A stretch of DNA of 64,000 nucleotides from Promicromonospora umidemergens (lineage in GTDB: Bacteria > Actinomycetota > Actinomycetes > Actinomycetales > Cellulomonadaceae), in the NCBI RefSeq assembly GCF_024171995.1, contig NZ_JAMTCT010000004.1:62001-126000 (forward strand). Reading direction: 5' to 3'. Both the position numbers and the translations under genes were made by a program. Positions 31,892-40,282 of this stretch are shown here, piece after piece. Under the pieces are notes generated by a model. It worked only from the letters and a program-made list of their open reading frames with translations. It ran no database searches and was not told where the DNA came from. Position 1 is the stretch's first letter. The number at the start of each line of letters is the position of its first letter.

Positions 31892-33232
31892 TCAAGCCGC
31901 CCGTACCTCGGTGCGGGCCTCCGAGCTGTCATTGCCGTTGGCGGCGCCGCTCTTGGTACCTTGGCCCACCTTTCGCAATCGCGCTTCCTGTTCTCCGATC
32001 TCGACCATCGCCTGCAGAACGGCCGACACATCGGGTGCATGGCGGAGCCGTTCGATGTAGTTCCTGCCGGTGACACCAGCCTGGATCTTGTGGCCAAGCA
32101 GAGCTGCGGCTTCAGCCACACCGCGCTTACGAGCGACGAACGTAGCGACGGTCGATCGCAGAAGGTGGGGATACACCTCTCCCGTCATGTCGGCTGCTGC
32201 GAGTGCCGCACGGAGCTGCCGTCGAAGGTTCGACGGGGCCTGGCATCTCAAGACAGTGCCGTCATCGCGGTAGCGGCGAGAAGGGAACACTGGCATCGCC
32301 GCTGTGACCGTTGCCGGCTGGATCGTTCGAAGGGATTCGACGACAAATGGGGGAAGGGTGATCACGCGTTCGCCCGCATCGGTCTTAGGGATGTCCTGAC
32401 GCACGCAACCCTGTCCCCGGATGGGAACCATCGTGGCTGCAATTGTGACCCTGGATACTCCGTCCGCGGAATCGAGATCGACTTCGCCCCACCGCAGTGC
32501 GAGCGCCTCACCGATGCGCGCGCCGGTGCCCAGCAGGACATCGATCACGACTGCCAGGTTCCTGCTTGGGTCGGGTCCAGGACGGTCCCTGCCACACTCG
32601 ACCCACTCGCGGACCGCCTTACGCAGGCGGTACACGTCTGTCGCCGTGATCGCGCGCGGTACGGGCTTCTTCAGGTCCGGCGTGATTGTCTTGCGCATCG
32701 GATTGTCACGGATAGCGTCATGGATGACCGCCCGGTCCAGCACCATGTTGAGGACGCTTCGAATCCGGACGGCGGTCGTCGTCATGTCTCTTTCGCCAGG
32801 CTTGCCGCGAGCAACGATCGAGTCGATGAGACGCTGGCACAAAGCTGGGGTCAATTCGTTCAGGCGCTTCTTTCCCAGCACCGGAACCGCATACCGGTCG
32901 AGTTGGTACTCGTACTTGTCGATCGTCTGCGGCCTCATCGGTGGGCGGGGCCAAGTCGAGCGAACTCGCATCTCAGTTATCCATTGGCGGCACGCGAGTC
33001 CCACCTTCGATTCTGGTTTGAGTTCATCCGAGCCGCGTGCGGCCTTGAGCAGTTCGGCCACGGCGGCTTGCACCTTGAGGCGTGCCTTGTCCTCGTGGGA
33101 TCCGTTTCGAGAGACCGGCACAATCTCTCCGGTCATGAGCTTGAGCCGGGTCCGTGCCCGCCATGTCTTCGGCCCGGTCTGCTTGATGGAGATGTTGCCG
33201 TGTTCGCCCGGCTGGAGCTCCGTTCTGCCCAT
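31892..33232 (-). CDS. int: Tyrosine site-specific integrase of the ICE
   Basis: This 446-residue phage-type integrase has an N-terminal arm-binding region (about 1-70), an SAM-like core-binding domain (about 78-185) and a catalytic domain. Expected residues are present: Arg239 in TGARIGEALALRW, Lys283 in DIPKTDAG, His356 and Arg359 in YPHLLRSTVATF, His381 in LLGHKI and Tyr392 in GRNYIERL. It is complete. It starts 3 nt after the excisionase stop, so the two form one minus-strand operon reading into the ICE. The bases from 31689 to 31891 hold no gene. Confidence 0.92.
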   Translation of the reverse strand: MGRTELQPGEHGNISIKQTGPKTWRARTRLKLMTGEIVPVSRNGSHEDKARLKVQAAVAELLKAARGSDELKPESKVGLACRQWITEMRVRSTWPRPPMRPQTIDKYEYQLDRYAVPVLGKKRLNELTPALCQRLIDSIVARGKPGERDMTTTAVRIRSVLNMVLDRAVIHDAIRDNPMRKTITPDLKKPVPRAITATDVYRLRKAVREWVECGRDRPGPDPSRNLAVVIDVLLGTGARIGEALALRWGEVDLDSADGVSRVTIAATMVPIRGQGCVRQDIPKTDAGERVITLPPFVVESLRTIQPATVTAAMPVFPSRRYRDDGTVLRCQAPSNLRRQLRAALAAADMTGEVYPHLLRSTVATFVARKRGVAEAAALLGHKIQAGVTGRNYIERLRHAPDVSAVLQAMVEIGEQEARLRKVGQGTKSGAANGNDSSEARTEVRAA

Positions 33233-33235
33233 CGC

Positions 33236-33496
33236 TCACCACCCCGATCCGGTGATGCGGCGCTCGGGGGTAGCCTCGTCGTCACCGCTCTCGGTGTCCG
33301 CGACGCGCGACTCGAGCCACGCGCGCACGTCAGCGTCGGCGAACAGCAGGTGCCGACCGATCTTGTAGGCGCGCGGCCCCTGCCCGTGCTTCCGCCAGGT
33401 GTAGACGGTTCCGGGCGTGGTACGCAGGACCGTGCACAACTCGTCGAGGGTCCACATCGGGGTGCGGTCCATTGGCTTGTCGTGCGAGGTGCTCAT
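33236..33496 (-). CDS. xis: Excisionase-like helix-turn-helix protein
   Basis: This 86-residue MerR/HTH_17-type DNA-binding protein has MWTLDELCTVLRTTPGTVYT, WRKHGQGPRAYKIGRHLLF and ADADVRAWLESR, the standard excisionase pattern (helix-turn-helix, basic wing, W-L end). Start at 33496 (MSTSHDKP) is chosen; the open frame continues to 33592 without features. It is directly upstream of the integrase and probably sets the direction of recombination. Confidence 0.85.
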   Translation of the reverse strand: MSTSHDKPMDRTPMWTLDELCTVLRTTPGTVYTWRKHGQGPRAYKIGRHLLFADADVRAWLESRVADTESGDDEATPERRITGSGW

Positions 33497-33569
33497 GTAT
33501 CTGAGGTGCGCCAACGGCGCCGACAACGTCGAGCATCCGTAGGCACTGCCGGTCACTTCCAGGCGCTCA

Positions 33570-33591
33570 AACCGTGTCACGAACCGTGTCA
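33570..33591. repeat. Two direct AACCGTGTCA repeats near the ICE edge
   Basis: AACCGTGTCA occurs at 33570-33579 and 33582-33591, spaced 12 bp start to start, upstream of the excisionase start. Short direct repeats one turn apart next to xis/int are often Xis or integrase arm-binding sites; that role is inferred. Confidence 0.4.
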
Positions 33592-33638
33592 TCGCAGGTC
33601 ACCTATCCCTTCACTAGGCGCTCTCGCGAGACAACAAA

Positions 33639-33673
33639 GGCCGCCGACCAGGTCAAATACCTGGTCGACGGCC
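33639..33673 (-). terminator. Stem-loop terminator downstream of the DUF5302 gene
   Basis: A 14-bp stem with one mismatch pairs 33639-33652 with 33660-33673 around a 7-nt loop. Read on the minus strand it is followed by TTTGTTGT. It lies 14 bases past the DUF5302 stop. Confidence 0.75.
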
Positions 33674-33687
33674 TCGGTCGAGCAGTC

Positions 33688-33921
33688 TCAGCCGGACTTG
33701 CGGCGGAACATCTTCTGCACGGGGCCGGTCGTCTCCGAACCGTGCACCGCACCGGTGTTCACGTCGCCGGCAGCGGTCCGGTGCCGGGCCGCGTTCTTGC
33801 GGTCCAGCGCCTCCTTGAACCGTGCCTTCGCGTCCATGCTCGGCGCTGTCGCCGCCTTGGGCTCCTCTACGCCCTCGGCCTCGACCTCTGCCGCCTCGGC
33901 ATTGGGCTTCTCGTCCGTCAC
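33688..33921 (-). CDS. DUF5302 family protein
   Basis: This 77-residue protein has an acidic Ala/Glu-rich N-terminus (DEKPNAEAAEVEAEGVEEPK) and the family-type end AKARFKEALDRKNAARHR ... GPVQKMFRRKSG. The GTG at 33921 has AGGAGG 8 nt upstream, so the longer upstream frame is rejected. It is the first gene past the ICE and is probably chromosomal. DUF5302 proteins have no assigned function; the basic C-terminus could bind nucleic acid. Confidence 0.75.
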   Translation of the reverse strand: MTDEKPNAEAAEVEAEGVEEPKAATAPSMDAKARFKEALDRKNAARHRTAAGDVNTGAVHGSETTGPVQKMFRRKSG

Positions 33922-34083
33922 ACCGATCACCTCCTCTTGTTCCGGGGGTCCCTCGATCGGGTCCGTCGTCGCCCAGCCTGCACTACGGCACAACCAGGTG
34001 CCAACATCTTTCGTCAGCCACCGGACCGGACCCGGCCCGGCACGTGGCCGCGCGACAGGCCCGCGCAGACCCACGCAGGCCCC

Positions 34084-34554
34084 TCAGGACTGCGCGGCTG
34101 CCCGTTCGGCGCGTTCCGCGCGCAGCGAGGTGATGGCACTCTCGAAGTCCTCGAGGGAGTCGAACGACTGGTAGACGCTCGCGAACCGGAGGTAGGCCAC
34201 CTCGTCGAGCTCCCGCAGGGGGCCGAGGATCGCGAGACCCACCTCGTACGCGTCGATCTCCGCGCTGCCGTTGCTCCGCAGGGTCTCCTCGACGCGCTGG
34301 GCCAGGATCGCGAGGTCGTCGTCGCTCACCGGACGCCCCTGGCACGCCTTGCGCACACCCGCGGCGACCTTGTCGCGACTGAACGGCTCGGTGGCGCCAG
34401 AACGCTTGACCACGGACAGGCTCGCGGTCTCGACGGTGGTGAACCGCCGGTTGCAGTTGGGGCACTGGCGCCGGCGCCGGATCGACAGGCCGTCGTCGGC
34501 GGTCCGCGAGTCCACGACGCGCGAGTCAGCATGGCGACAGAACGGGCAGTGCAT
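34084..34554 (-). CDS. nrdR: Transcriptional repressor NrdR
   Basis: This 156-residue protein has the NrdR zinc ribbon with Cys3, Cys6, Cys31 and Cys34 ([17 protein letters not shown] ... CPNCNRRF), followed by an ATP-cone domain ([20 protein letters not shown], then [20 protein letters not shown]). NrdR senses ATP/dATP and represses ribonucleotide reductase operons through NrdR boxes; none is visible here. The gene lies downstream of the LysM gene in the same direction, the nrdR-LysM-lexA order found across actinobacteria. A longer frame through to 35715 is spurious. Confidence 0.95.
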   Translation of the reverse strand: MHCPFCRHADSRVVDSRTADDGLSIRRRRQCPNCNRRFTTVETASLSVVKRSGATEPFSRDKVAAGVRKACQGRPVSDDDLAILAQRVEETLRSNGSAEIDAYEVGLAILGPLRELDEVAYLRFASVYQSFDSLEDFESAITSLRAERAERAAAQS

Positions 34555-34673
34555 GCTCACTCCTGCGTGGTCGACCACCGACCGGAGACCTCCGGCCGCG
34601 CCCCGACCGTAAGCGGGCAAACCACACCCATGCAACATCGCCGCACCACTTGACGGCGAATTGTGCTCTCTCG

Positions 34674-35120
34674 TCACTCCTTGGGAAGGAGCAACAGCTC
34701 CCCGACCCGGAGAGCGCCCGACGACATCTGGTTCAGCTCCTGGAGCCGCCCGACGGCGTGCCGGACGTCCTCGCCGGGCTCCGCGACCTCCTGGGCGAAG
34801 CCCCAGAGCGTCTCCCCCGGCTGCACCGCGTGCACCCGGACCTCCGTCGGCTCGCCCGGGGAGCCGGCCACCGCCGTCGCACCCCAGGTGATCGTCGGCG
34901 CCAGCAGCAGCACGGCCAGCAGCACGAGCGTCACCCGGCCGCGCCGGGTGGGCCGCAGGCCGGCCAGGCCGAGCCGGTCGGCGATCGTGCGTTCCCGGGC
35001 CGGCCGGTACGCCGGCACCACGGTCGGCCGAGACGCCGGTACGTACGCCCGGCCGTACGACGGCACGTACGGCTGTCCATACGTCGGGGTGTACTGCCGC
35101 AGCGGGATCACGTCCCCCAT
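34674..35120 (-). CDS. LysM-domain membrane protein beside lexA (ChiZ/DivS/YneA-like division inhibitor)
   Basis: This 148-residue protein has a Pro/Tyr-rich N-terminus, one transmembrane helix ([20 protein letters not shown], about 75-95) and a C-terminal LysM domain ([20 protein letters not shown] through LLLLPKE). A LysM protein divergent from lexA and upstream of nrdR matches Rv2719c/ChiZ of mycobacteria, DivS of Corynebacterium and YneA of Bacillus, which block division during SOS. The ATG at 35120 has GAGGAGGGG upstream. Two candidate LexA boxes lie in its promoter region. The SOS division role is from the family and context. Confidence 0.85.
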   Translation of the reverse strand: MGDVIPLRQYTPTYGQPYVPSYGRAYVPASRPTVVPAYRPARERTIADRLGLAGLRPTRRGRVTLVLLAVLLLAPTITWGATAVAGSPGEPTEVRVHAVQPGETLWGFAQEVAEPGEDVRHAVGRLQELNQMSSGALRVGELLLLPKE

Positions 35121-35170
35121 GGCCCCTCCTCGAAGTGTGACTGAGCTCTTGTCGTTCATACAGGCGTTCG

Positions 35171-35186
35171 TCGAACGCACGTACCA
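35171..35186 (-). promoter_or_regulatory. Possible second LexA box, inside a perfect palindrome
   Basis: TCGAACGCACGTACCA keeps 10 of the 12 fixed SOS-box positions and lies nearer the LysM gene. Its left half is also part of a perfect 15-bp palindrome at 35164-35178 (GCGTTCGTCGAACGC). Confidence 0.4.
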
Positions 35187-35223
35187 TTGTGTAGCACGAG
35201 ACACCGTCGATGTCGAGACACGC

Positions 35224-35239
35224 TCGAACATTCGTTTGA
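35224..35239 (+). promoter_or_regulatory. LexA (SOS) box in the lexA promoter region
   Basis: TCGAACATTCGTTTGA matches TCGAAC-N4-GTTCGA at 11 of 12 fixed positions and lies between the divergent LysM and lexA genes. It should give LexA autorepression and shared SOS control. Confidence 0.88.
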
Positions 35240-35310
35240 GGGATGTGAGTTTGTGATCTAGAGTGGGTCGCGCACGGGAGAACATTTGTCGGAACGGGAG
35301 GGGCACGGGC

Positions 35311-36126
35311 ATGACGGGACGGGACGGGACCAGCGACACGAGAGCCGTCGACACGGCACTCTCGAGCGTCGCCACGCTGGACGGGCCAAGCGACAAGGCG
35401 GTCGCTGACGTGCACGCGATCTCGCCGACAGACCGCCTCACCGAACGGCAGCGCCTCGTGCTGGACACGATCCGGCAGTCGTTCGAGACGCGGGGCTACC
35501 CGCCGTCGATGCGTGAGATCGGCGAGGCGGTCGGGCTGGCGAGCCCGTCGAGCGTCAAGCACCAGCTCCAGATGCTCGAGAAGAAGGGCTTCCTGCGCCG
35601 CGACCCGAACCGGCCGCGCGCGATGGAGCTCGTCGAGCCCTTGGCCGACCAGGTCGACAAGCCGACACGCGGCGAGATCCACTGGCCCGAGCCGCGCCGC
35701 AGCGGCCAGGTCCACTGGGGTGGCTCGGTGCCCGACGACGCCAGCACCCCGCCGCCGTCATACGTACCGCTCGTCGGCCGGATCGCCGCCGGTGGCCCCA
35801 TCCTGGCCGAGCAGGTCGTCGAGGACGTCTTCCCGCTCCCCCGCCAGCTGGTCGGGGACGGCGAGCTGTTCCTGCTCAAGGTCGCCGGTGACTCGATGGT
35901 CGACGCCGCGATCTGCGACGGGGACTGGGTGGTGGTCCGGCGGCAGAACGTCGCCGAGCAGGGCGAGATCGTCGCCGCCATGATCGACGGCGAAGCCACG
36001 GTCAAGACGTTCAAGCAGGCGGACGGACACGTCCTGCTGCTGCCGCAGAACCCTGCCTACGAGCCCATCCCGGGCGACGAGGCGCAGATCCTGGGCCGCG
36101 TGGTAGCGGTCCTGCGCAGCCTGTAA
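35311..36126 (+). CDS. lexA: SOS repressor LexA
   Basis: This 271-residue protein has an N-terminal winged helix (about 42-108; [33 protein letters not shown]) and an S24 protease domain. The cleavage site is Ala160-Gly161 in [10 protein letters not shown], the catalytic Ser195 is in GDSMVDAAI, and Lys232 is in ATVKTF. A 35-residue N-terminal extension is common in actinobacteria. Start at 35311 follows GGGAGGG with 8 nt spacing. It represses itself, the LysM gene, recA and, in this genome, the ICE-borne ImuA-like gene, judged by the boxes seen. Confidence 0.97.
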   Translation: MTGRDGTSDTRAVDTALSSVATLDGPSDKAVADVHAISPTDRLTERQRLVLDTIRQSFETRGYPPSMREIGEAVGLASPSSVKHQLQMLEKKGFLRRDPNRPRAMELVEPLADQVDKPTRGEIHWPEPRRSGQVHWGGSVPDDASTPPPSYVPLVGRIAAGGPILAEQVVEDVFPLPRQLVGDGELFLLKVAGDSMVDAAICDGDWVVVRRQNVAEQGEIVAAMIDGEATVKTFKQADGHVLLLPQNPAYEPIPGDEAQILGRVVAVLRSL

Positions 36127-36139
36127 GCGCGCGAGCGAT

Positions 36140-36192
36140 GAGAACGGGGTTGTGTTCCTGCTAGGTCTGCAGCGAAACACAACCCCGTTCTC
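36140..36192. terminator. Bidirectional terminator between lexA and ldh
   Basis: A perfect 17-bp stem pairs 36140-36156 (GAGAACGGGGTTGTGTT) with 36176-36192 around a 19-nt loop, between two convergent genes. Confidence 0.85.
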
Positions 36193-36207
36193 GTTGCCCG
36201 GGGATCC

Positions 36208-37197
36208 TTAGAAGCCGAAGCACCTCTGGACCGCCCGCACGCTGTCCGCCGAGGCACGCAGGCCGGCCAGCTCGTCGTCGGACATCGGGACCCGCACCGT
36301 GTCGGTGACACCGCGGCGGTCCACGAGCGACGGCACGGACAGGCAGACGTCGCTGATGCCGTGGTAGTCGTCCAGCAGCGAGGACACCGGCATGATCCGA
36401 CGCTCGTCGTTGAGGACCGCCTCGACGATGCGGGTACCGGCCAGGCCGACGGCGTAGTTGGTCGCCCCCTTGCCCGCGATGATCCGGTACGCGGAGTCGA
36501 CCACCTCGTGGTGCACCTCGGCGCGCACCGCAGCGTCGATCGGCGGTCTGCCACCCAGCGGGGCCCAGTCCAGCAGCGGGACACCGCCGATCGTGGCGGA
36601 GCTCCACAGCGCGATCTCCGAGTCACCGTGCTCTCCGGCGATGTACGCGTGCACGTTCCCGACGGCCACACCGCAGCGCTCGGCGAGCACGACCCGCAGC
36701 CGCGACGAGTCCAGGACGGTGCCGCTGCCGAAGAGCTGCTCCCGCGGCAGGCCGGAGATCTTGAGCGCCGCGTAGGTCACCACGTCCACGGGGTTGGTCA
36801 CCATCAGGTAGGTCGCGTCCGGTGCGACGTCCACCAGCCCGGGCAGGATCTGGCGCATCAGCCCGATGGTCGCCTCGGCGAGATCGGTGCGGCTCTGCCC
36901 GGGCTTCTGCTTCGCCCCGGCCGTGACGACGACGACGTCCGCCCCCGCGCAGACCGCCACGTCGTCCGAGCCGATCACCTGCGCCTGGGACGTGAACATC
37001 AGGCCGTGCTGCAGGTCGAGCACCTCCGCCTCGACCTTCGACCGGTTCACGTCGTGCAGGGCGATCGTGCGGGCCGAGCCCCGGGTGAGGGCGGCGAAGG
37101 CGAGGGTCGAACCGACCGCCCCAGCACCCACGACCGCCAGCTTGGTGGTGCGTGAGCCAGCCGGCTGCGCGGCCTGGACGTCCGAGAGGGCTGCCAT
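36208..37197 (-). CDS. ldh: L-lactate dehydrogenase
   Basis: This 329-residue protein of the NAD-dependent LDH/MDH family has the Rossmann motif GAGAVG (24-29), DLQHGL, TAGAKQKPGQSR (the mobile loop with Gln100/Arg103-type substrate residues), VTNPVDVVTYAALKISGL and GSGTVLDSSRLR, with catalytic His190 in GEHGDSE. The KPGQSR loop favours pyruvate and L-lactate over oxaloacetate. A -10-like TAGCCT sits 6 nt before the ATG, so the mRNA may be leaderless. The gene converges on lexA and is followed by the shared terminator. Confidence 0.94.
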   Translation of the reverse strand: MAALSDVQAAQPAGSRTTKLAVVGAGAVGSTLAFAALTRGSARTIALHDVNRSKVEAEVLDLQHGLMFTSQAQVIGSDDVAVCAGADVVVVTAGAKQKPGQSRTDLAEATIGLMRQILPGLVDVAPDATYLMVTNPVDVVTYAALKISGLPREQLFGSGTVLDSSRLRVVLAERCGVAVGNVHAYIAGEHGDSEIALWSSATIGGVPLLDWAPLGGRPPIDAAVRAEVHHEVVDSAYRIIAGKGATNYAVGLAGTRIVEAVLNDERRIMPVSSLLDDYHGISDVCLSVPSLVDRRGVTDTVRVPMSDDELAGLRASADSVRAVQRCFGF

Positions 37198-37206
37198 GCC
37201 TTCAGG

Positions 37207-39312
37207 CTAGGTGTCGAGCCGCGCCAGCGCGGAGCGGACCAGCGCGGAGTCCGTGGTGGGCCAGAAGCCGGGCATCGAGCGAGTGAGGAACGACGCGTAC
37301 CGCGCGGTCGCGAGGCGCGGGTCAAGGACCGCCACGACTCCCCGGTCGTCCATGCTCCGCACGAGGCGCCCGGCGCCCTGCGCGAGCAGCAGCGCCGCGT
37401 GCTGCGCGGACACGGCCATGAACCCGTTGCCGCCCGCCTGCTCGACGGCGCGGGCACGTGCCGCCTTGACCGGGTCGTCCGGTCGCGGGAACGGGATGCG
37501 GTCGATGAGGACGAGCTGGCACGACGGTCCCGGAACGTCGACGCCCTGCCACAGGGACAGCGTGCCGAACAGGCAGGCAGCCGGGTCCTCGGCGAACTGG
37601 CGCACCAGCGTGGGCAGCTGGTCGTCGCCCTGCGCAAGGATCGGGAAGTCCAGCCGCTCCCGCATGGCCTCCGCCGCCGCGTTCGCCGCACGCCGGGACG
37701 AGAACAGGCCGAGCGTGCGACCGCCGGCGGCCGTGATGAGCTCGGCGATCTCGTCGAGCTGCGCCTCCGTCGTCGGCTCGCGACCGGGCGCCGGCAGGTG
37801 CCGCGCCACGTACAGGATGCCCTGGCGCGGGTAGTCGAACGGGCTGCCGGCGTCCAGGCCGTGCCACGGCGGGGCATCCTCGCCCTTGAGGCCCAGCGTG
37901 CCGGCCACCGGCTCGAACGTGCCGCCCAGCGCCAGCGTCGCCGACGTGAACACGCCGGTCGCCTCCCCCAGCAGGTGCATGCGGATCAGGCCGGCGACGT
38001 GCAGCGGCGCCGCGTGCAGGCGGGTCACGTTGTCACCGAACCCGCCCCACCCGTTGTCCGGGCGCGAGCACCAGAGCACGTCGGCGGTCGTGTCCTCGAA
38101 CGCCATGCGTTCGGCCGTCTCGAACAGCTGCAGCATGGCGCCCTGCGCCATCTTCAGCCCCGGCTCGGGCTGGCCCTGAGCCTGCCCCTTGCCACCGGAC
38201 GTGTCCGGCTTCAGCGTGCTCAGCACCTCACGGGCCGCGTCCCGCACCGCGCCGACCGCGGTGCGCAGCTCGCCCGGCAGACCGTCGGGGAACCGTTCGG
38301 CCGGAGCCGTGACGAGCAGGGTCCCGAGGGCCTGCGCAGCCTGGTCGAGGGCGTCGGTGTTCGTGCCGGCGTGCCGGCGGGCCAACCGCGCGGCGTTCTC
38401 CACCGAGGCCATGGACAGGTCCACCGTGGCCGACGACGTGACCCGGTCCGTGAGCTCGTGCGCCTCGTCGACCACCACGACGTCGTGCTCCGGGAGGATG
38501 CCCGGACTGCCCGTGGCCGCGATGCCGAGCATCGCATGGTTGGTGACCACCACGTCCGCGTCGCGGGAGATGGTGCGCGCCTTGTCCGGGAAGCACTCGG
38601 CGAGCATGGGGCACTTGCCGCCCAGGCACTCCATGGCGGTCACGGACACCTGGCGCCAGGCCCGGTCCGGCACGCCGGGCACCAGGTCGTCACGGTCACC
38701 TGACTCGGTCTCCCCCGCCCACTCGTGCAGCCGGCGGACATGGTCGGCGAGCGTGGCGCCGTCGTCCTTGCGACGGCCGCGCGCACCGCCGGACCCCGGC
38801 GTGTCCTCGGTGCGCGGGTGGTCCTCGCCGCCGGGCAGGTCGAAGAGCGTCGGCTCGTCGGCGGGGTACCCGCCCCCGACCTTGTGCACGCACAGGTAGT
38901 TGTGCCAGCCCTTGAGCAGCGCGATGCGTGGCTCCCGCGGGAGCTGCGGCGCCACGGCCTTCGCCACCAGCGGGAGGTCGCGTGTGATGACCTGCCGCTG
39001 CAGTGCGAGGGTGGCGGTCGAGATGATCACCTTGCTGTTGGCGGCCACCGCGTGCCGGACGGCGGGCACCAGGTAGCCGAGCGACTTACCGGTGCCGGTG
39101 CCCGCCTGGACGAGCAGGTGCTCGCCCTTCTCGATGGCCTCGCCGACCGCTACCGCCATCCGGTGCTGGCCGTCCCTGCGCCCTCCGCCGAGCTCGCCGA
39201 CGGCGAGGTCGAGAAGCTCCTCGACGTCGGGAATCCGCTCGTCGGCGGTGGGGGCGGTAGGTGCGTCGGGAAGGCTGGTCACACGTTCGATCTTAGGCCG
39301 GACCGCTGACAT
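37207..39312 (-). CDS. dinG: DinG/XPD-type ATP-dependent DNA helicase
   Basis: This superfamily 2 helicase of about 701 residues has Walker A QAGTGTGKSLGYLVPA (about 69-84), TATLALQRQ, an iron-sulfur region with cysteines in NYLCVHK and CLGGKCPMLAECF, ADVVVTNHAML, the DEAH box VVDEAHEL, and the late LFGTLSLWQGVDVPG and QGAGRLVRSMDD blocks. DinG helicases unwind 5'-3', including R-loops and G-quadruplexes. The start is uncertain: ATG 39312 follows GAGGTGG, while GTG 39282 and an ATG at 39330 also fit. A half LexA site at 39282 is not enough to claim SOS control. Confidence 0.9.
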   Translation of the reverse strand: MSAVRPKIERVTSLPDAPTAPTADERIPDVEELLDLAVGELGGGRRDGQHRMAVAVGEAIEKGEHLLVQAGTGTGKSLGYLVPAVRHAVAANSKVIISTATLALQRQVITRDLPLVAKAVAPQLPREPRIALLKGWHNYLCVHKVGGGYPADEPTLFDLPGGEDHPRTEDTPGSGGARGRRKDDGATLADHVRRLHEWAGETESGDRDDLVPGVPDRAWRQVSVTAMECLGGKCPMLAECFPDKARTISRDADVVVTNHAMLGIAATGSPGILPEHDVVVVDEAHELTDRVTSSATVDLSMASVENAARLARRHAGTNTDALDQAAQALGTLLVTAPAERFPDGLPGELRTAVGAVRDAAREVLSTLKPDTSGGKGQAQGQPEPGLKMAQGAMLQLFETAERMAFEDTTADVLWCSRPDNGWGGFGDNVTRLHAAPLHVAGLIRMHLLGEATGVFTSATLALGGTFEPVAGTLGLKGEDAPPWHGLDAGSPFDYPRQGILYVARHLPAPGREPTTEAQLDEIAELITAAGGRTLGLFSSRRAANAAAEAMRERLDFPILAQGDDQLPTLVRQFAEDPAACLFGTLSLWQGVDVPGPSCQLVLIDRIPFPRPDDPVKAARARAVEQAGGNGFMAVSAQHAALLLAQGAGRLVRSMDDRGVVAVLDPRLATARYASFLTRSMPGFWPTTDSALVRSALARLDT

Positions 39313-39351
39313 CCACCCCACCTCGTCCACAGCAACGGGCGGCCGCCCCGG

Positions 39352-40281
39352 CTACCCCTTGACCGCCCCGCCCAGGCCCGCCCCGCTGAGGAACAGACGC
39401 TGGAACGCCAGGAACAGGGCGATCGGCAGGACCGTCGAGATAGCGAGCGCCGCGAGGAACACGTCGAGCTCCAGGTAGGGGGCGATGGCGGGCAGCCGGA
39501 CGGACAGCGGCTGGTTGGCCGGGTCGGGCAGCACCAGCATCGGCCAGAGGTAGTCCTTCCAGGCGGCGATGACGGCGAACACCGAGACGACGCCGAGGAT
39601 GGGCTTCGACATCGGCAGCACGATGCTCCACAGCAGCCGGAAGGGTCCGGCGCCGTCGACCCGGGCGGCCTCGAAGATCTCGCGCGGGAGGCCGTCGAAG
39701 AACCGCTTGACGAGCAGGACGTTGAACGCGCTGGCGCCCATGGGCAGCCAGACCGCCCAGAACGTGTTGAGCAGGCTCACGTCGAGGATCGGCACGTCGA
39801 GGATGGTCAGGTAGAGCGGCACGAGGAGCACGACGGAGGGCACGAAGAGCGTCGCCAGGACGAGCCCGAAGATCACTCTGCCGTACCGCGGTCGCAGCAC
39901 CGACAGCACGTAGCCGCCGGTGGTGGCGACCAGGATCTGGAAGAACCAGGCGCCCGCCGCGACGATCAGCGTGTTGACGAAGTAGTGGTCGATCTCGGCG
40001 CGGTTCCACGCGGTGGCGAGGTTGGCCCAGTCGATCCCGGTGGGAAACAGTCCGAGAGGGTCGCGCAGCGTCTCCTGGGTGGGGGTGACGGCGGCCTTGG
40101 CGAGCCAGAGGATCGGCCCCAGCCCGACGACGACCAGGGCGGTCAGCAGGCCGCCCTGCAGCACCCAGAGGGAGCCCCGCACGCTCGGCCGACGCCGGTC
40201 GTGGGCGGAGACGATGCCCCGTTCGACGGCCTCGGGAGCGCGCCGCCGGGCGGTGGACGGCGTCCGCGTGTTCGCTGCCAT
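39352..40281 (-). CDS. Carbohydrate ABC transporter permease, MalG type
   Basis: This 309-residue membrane protein has about six helices and the binding-protein-dependent transport loop EAARVDGAGPFRLLWSIVLP, which contacts the ATPase. It pairs with the MalF-type gene just upstream (one base between stop and start). It completes an import system for an alpha-glucan-type sugar encoded with a GH13 enzyme and LacI regulator. No ATPase gene is in the cluster, so a shared MsiK-type ATPase elsewhere is likely. Confidence 0.9.
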   Translation of the reverse strand: MAANTRTPSTARRRAPEAVERGIVSAHDRRRPSVRGSLWVLQGGLLTALVVVGLGPILWLAKAAVTPTQETLRDPLGLFPTGIDWANLATAWNRAEIDHYFVNTLIVAAGAWFFQILVATTGGYVLSVLRPRYGRVIFGLVLATLFVPSVVLLVPLYLTILDVPILDVSLLNTFWAVWLPMGASAFNVLLVKRFFDGLPREIFEAARVDGAGPFRLLWSIVLPMSKPILGVVSVFAVIAAWKDYLWPMLVLPDPANQPLSVRLPAIAPYLELDVFLAALAISTVLPIALFLAFQRLFLSGAGLGGAVKG

Positions 40282-40282
40282 G

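Larger units (their letters stand above)
1..33640. mobile_element. Right part of an SCO6880-type actinobacterial integrative conjugative element
   Basis: The region holds type IV secretion genes (TrbL-like, SCO6880-family, VirB4-like and VirD4/TraG-like), an ArdC antirestriction protein, many accessory genes and, at its right edge, excisionase and tyrosine integrase genes. The genes run in long overlapping + strand operons, quite unlike the housekeeping block that follows. The left end and the relaxase are not in the window. The right boundary is placed between the excisionase gene and the DUF5302 gene by gene content only. No tRNA or clear att core was found there, so the boundary is uncertain by a few hundred bases. 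Confidence 0.85.

Noticed and set aside
33500-33700. A tRNA gene as the ICE attachment site
   Set aside because: No cloverleaf, anticodon stem or T-loop sequence could be found near the integrase end.
31655-34174. 839-codon + strand open frame across the integrase and excisionase
   Set aside because: It is antisense to two clearly recognised genes and has no recognisable domain of its own.
34084-35715. NrdR read as a 543-residue protein
   Set aside because: The open frame runs through the LysM gene and into lexA; the true NrdR starts at the zinc-ribbon Met at 34554.
39270-39290. Possible LexA box at the DinG-type gene start
   Set aside because: Only the left half TCGAAC is intact; the other half (GACCAG) does not fit, so SOS control is not claimed.
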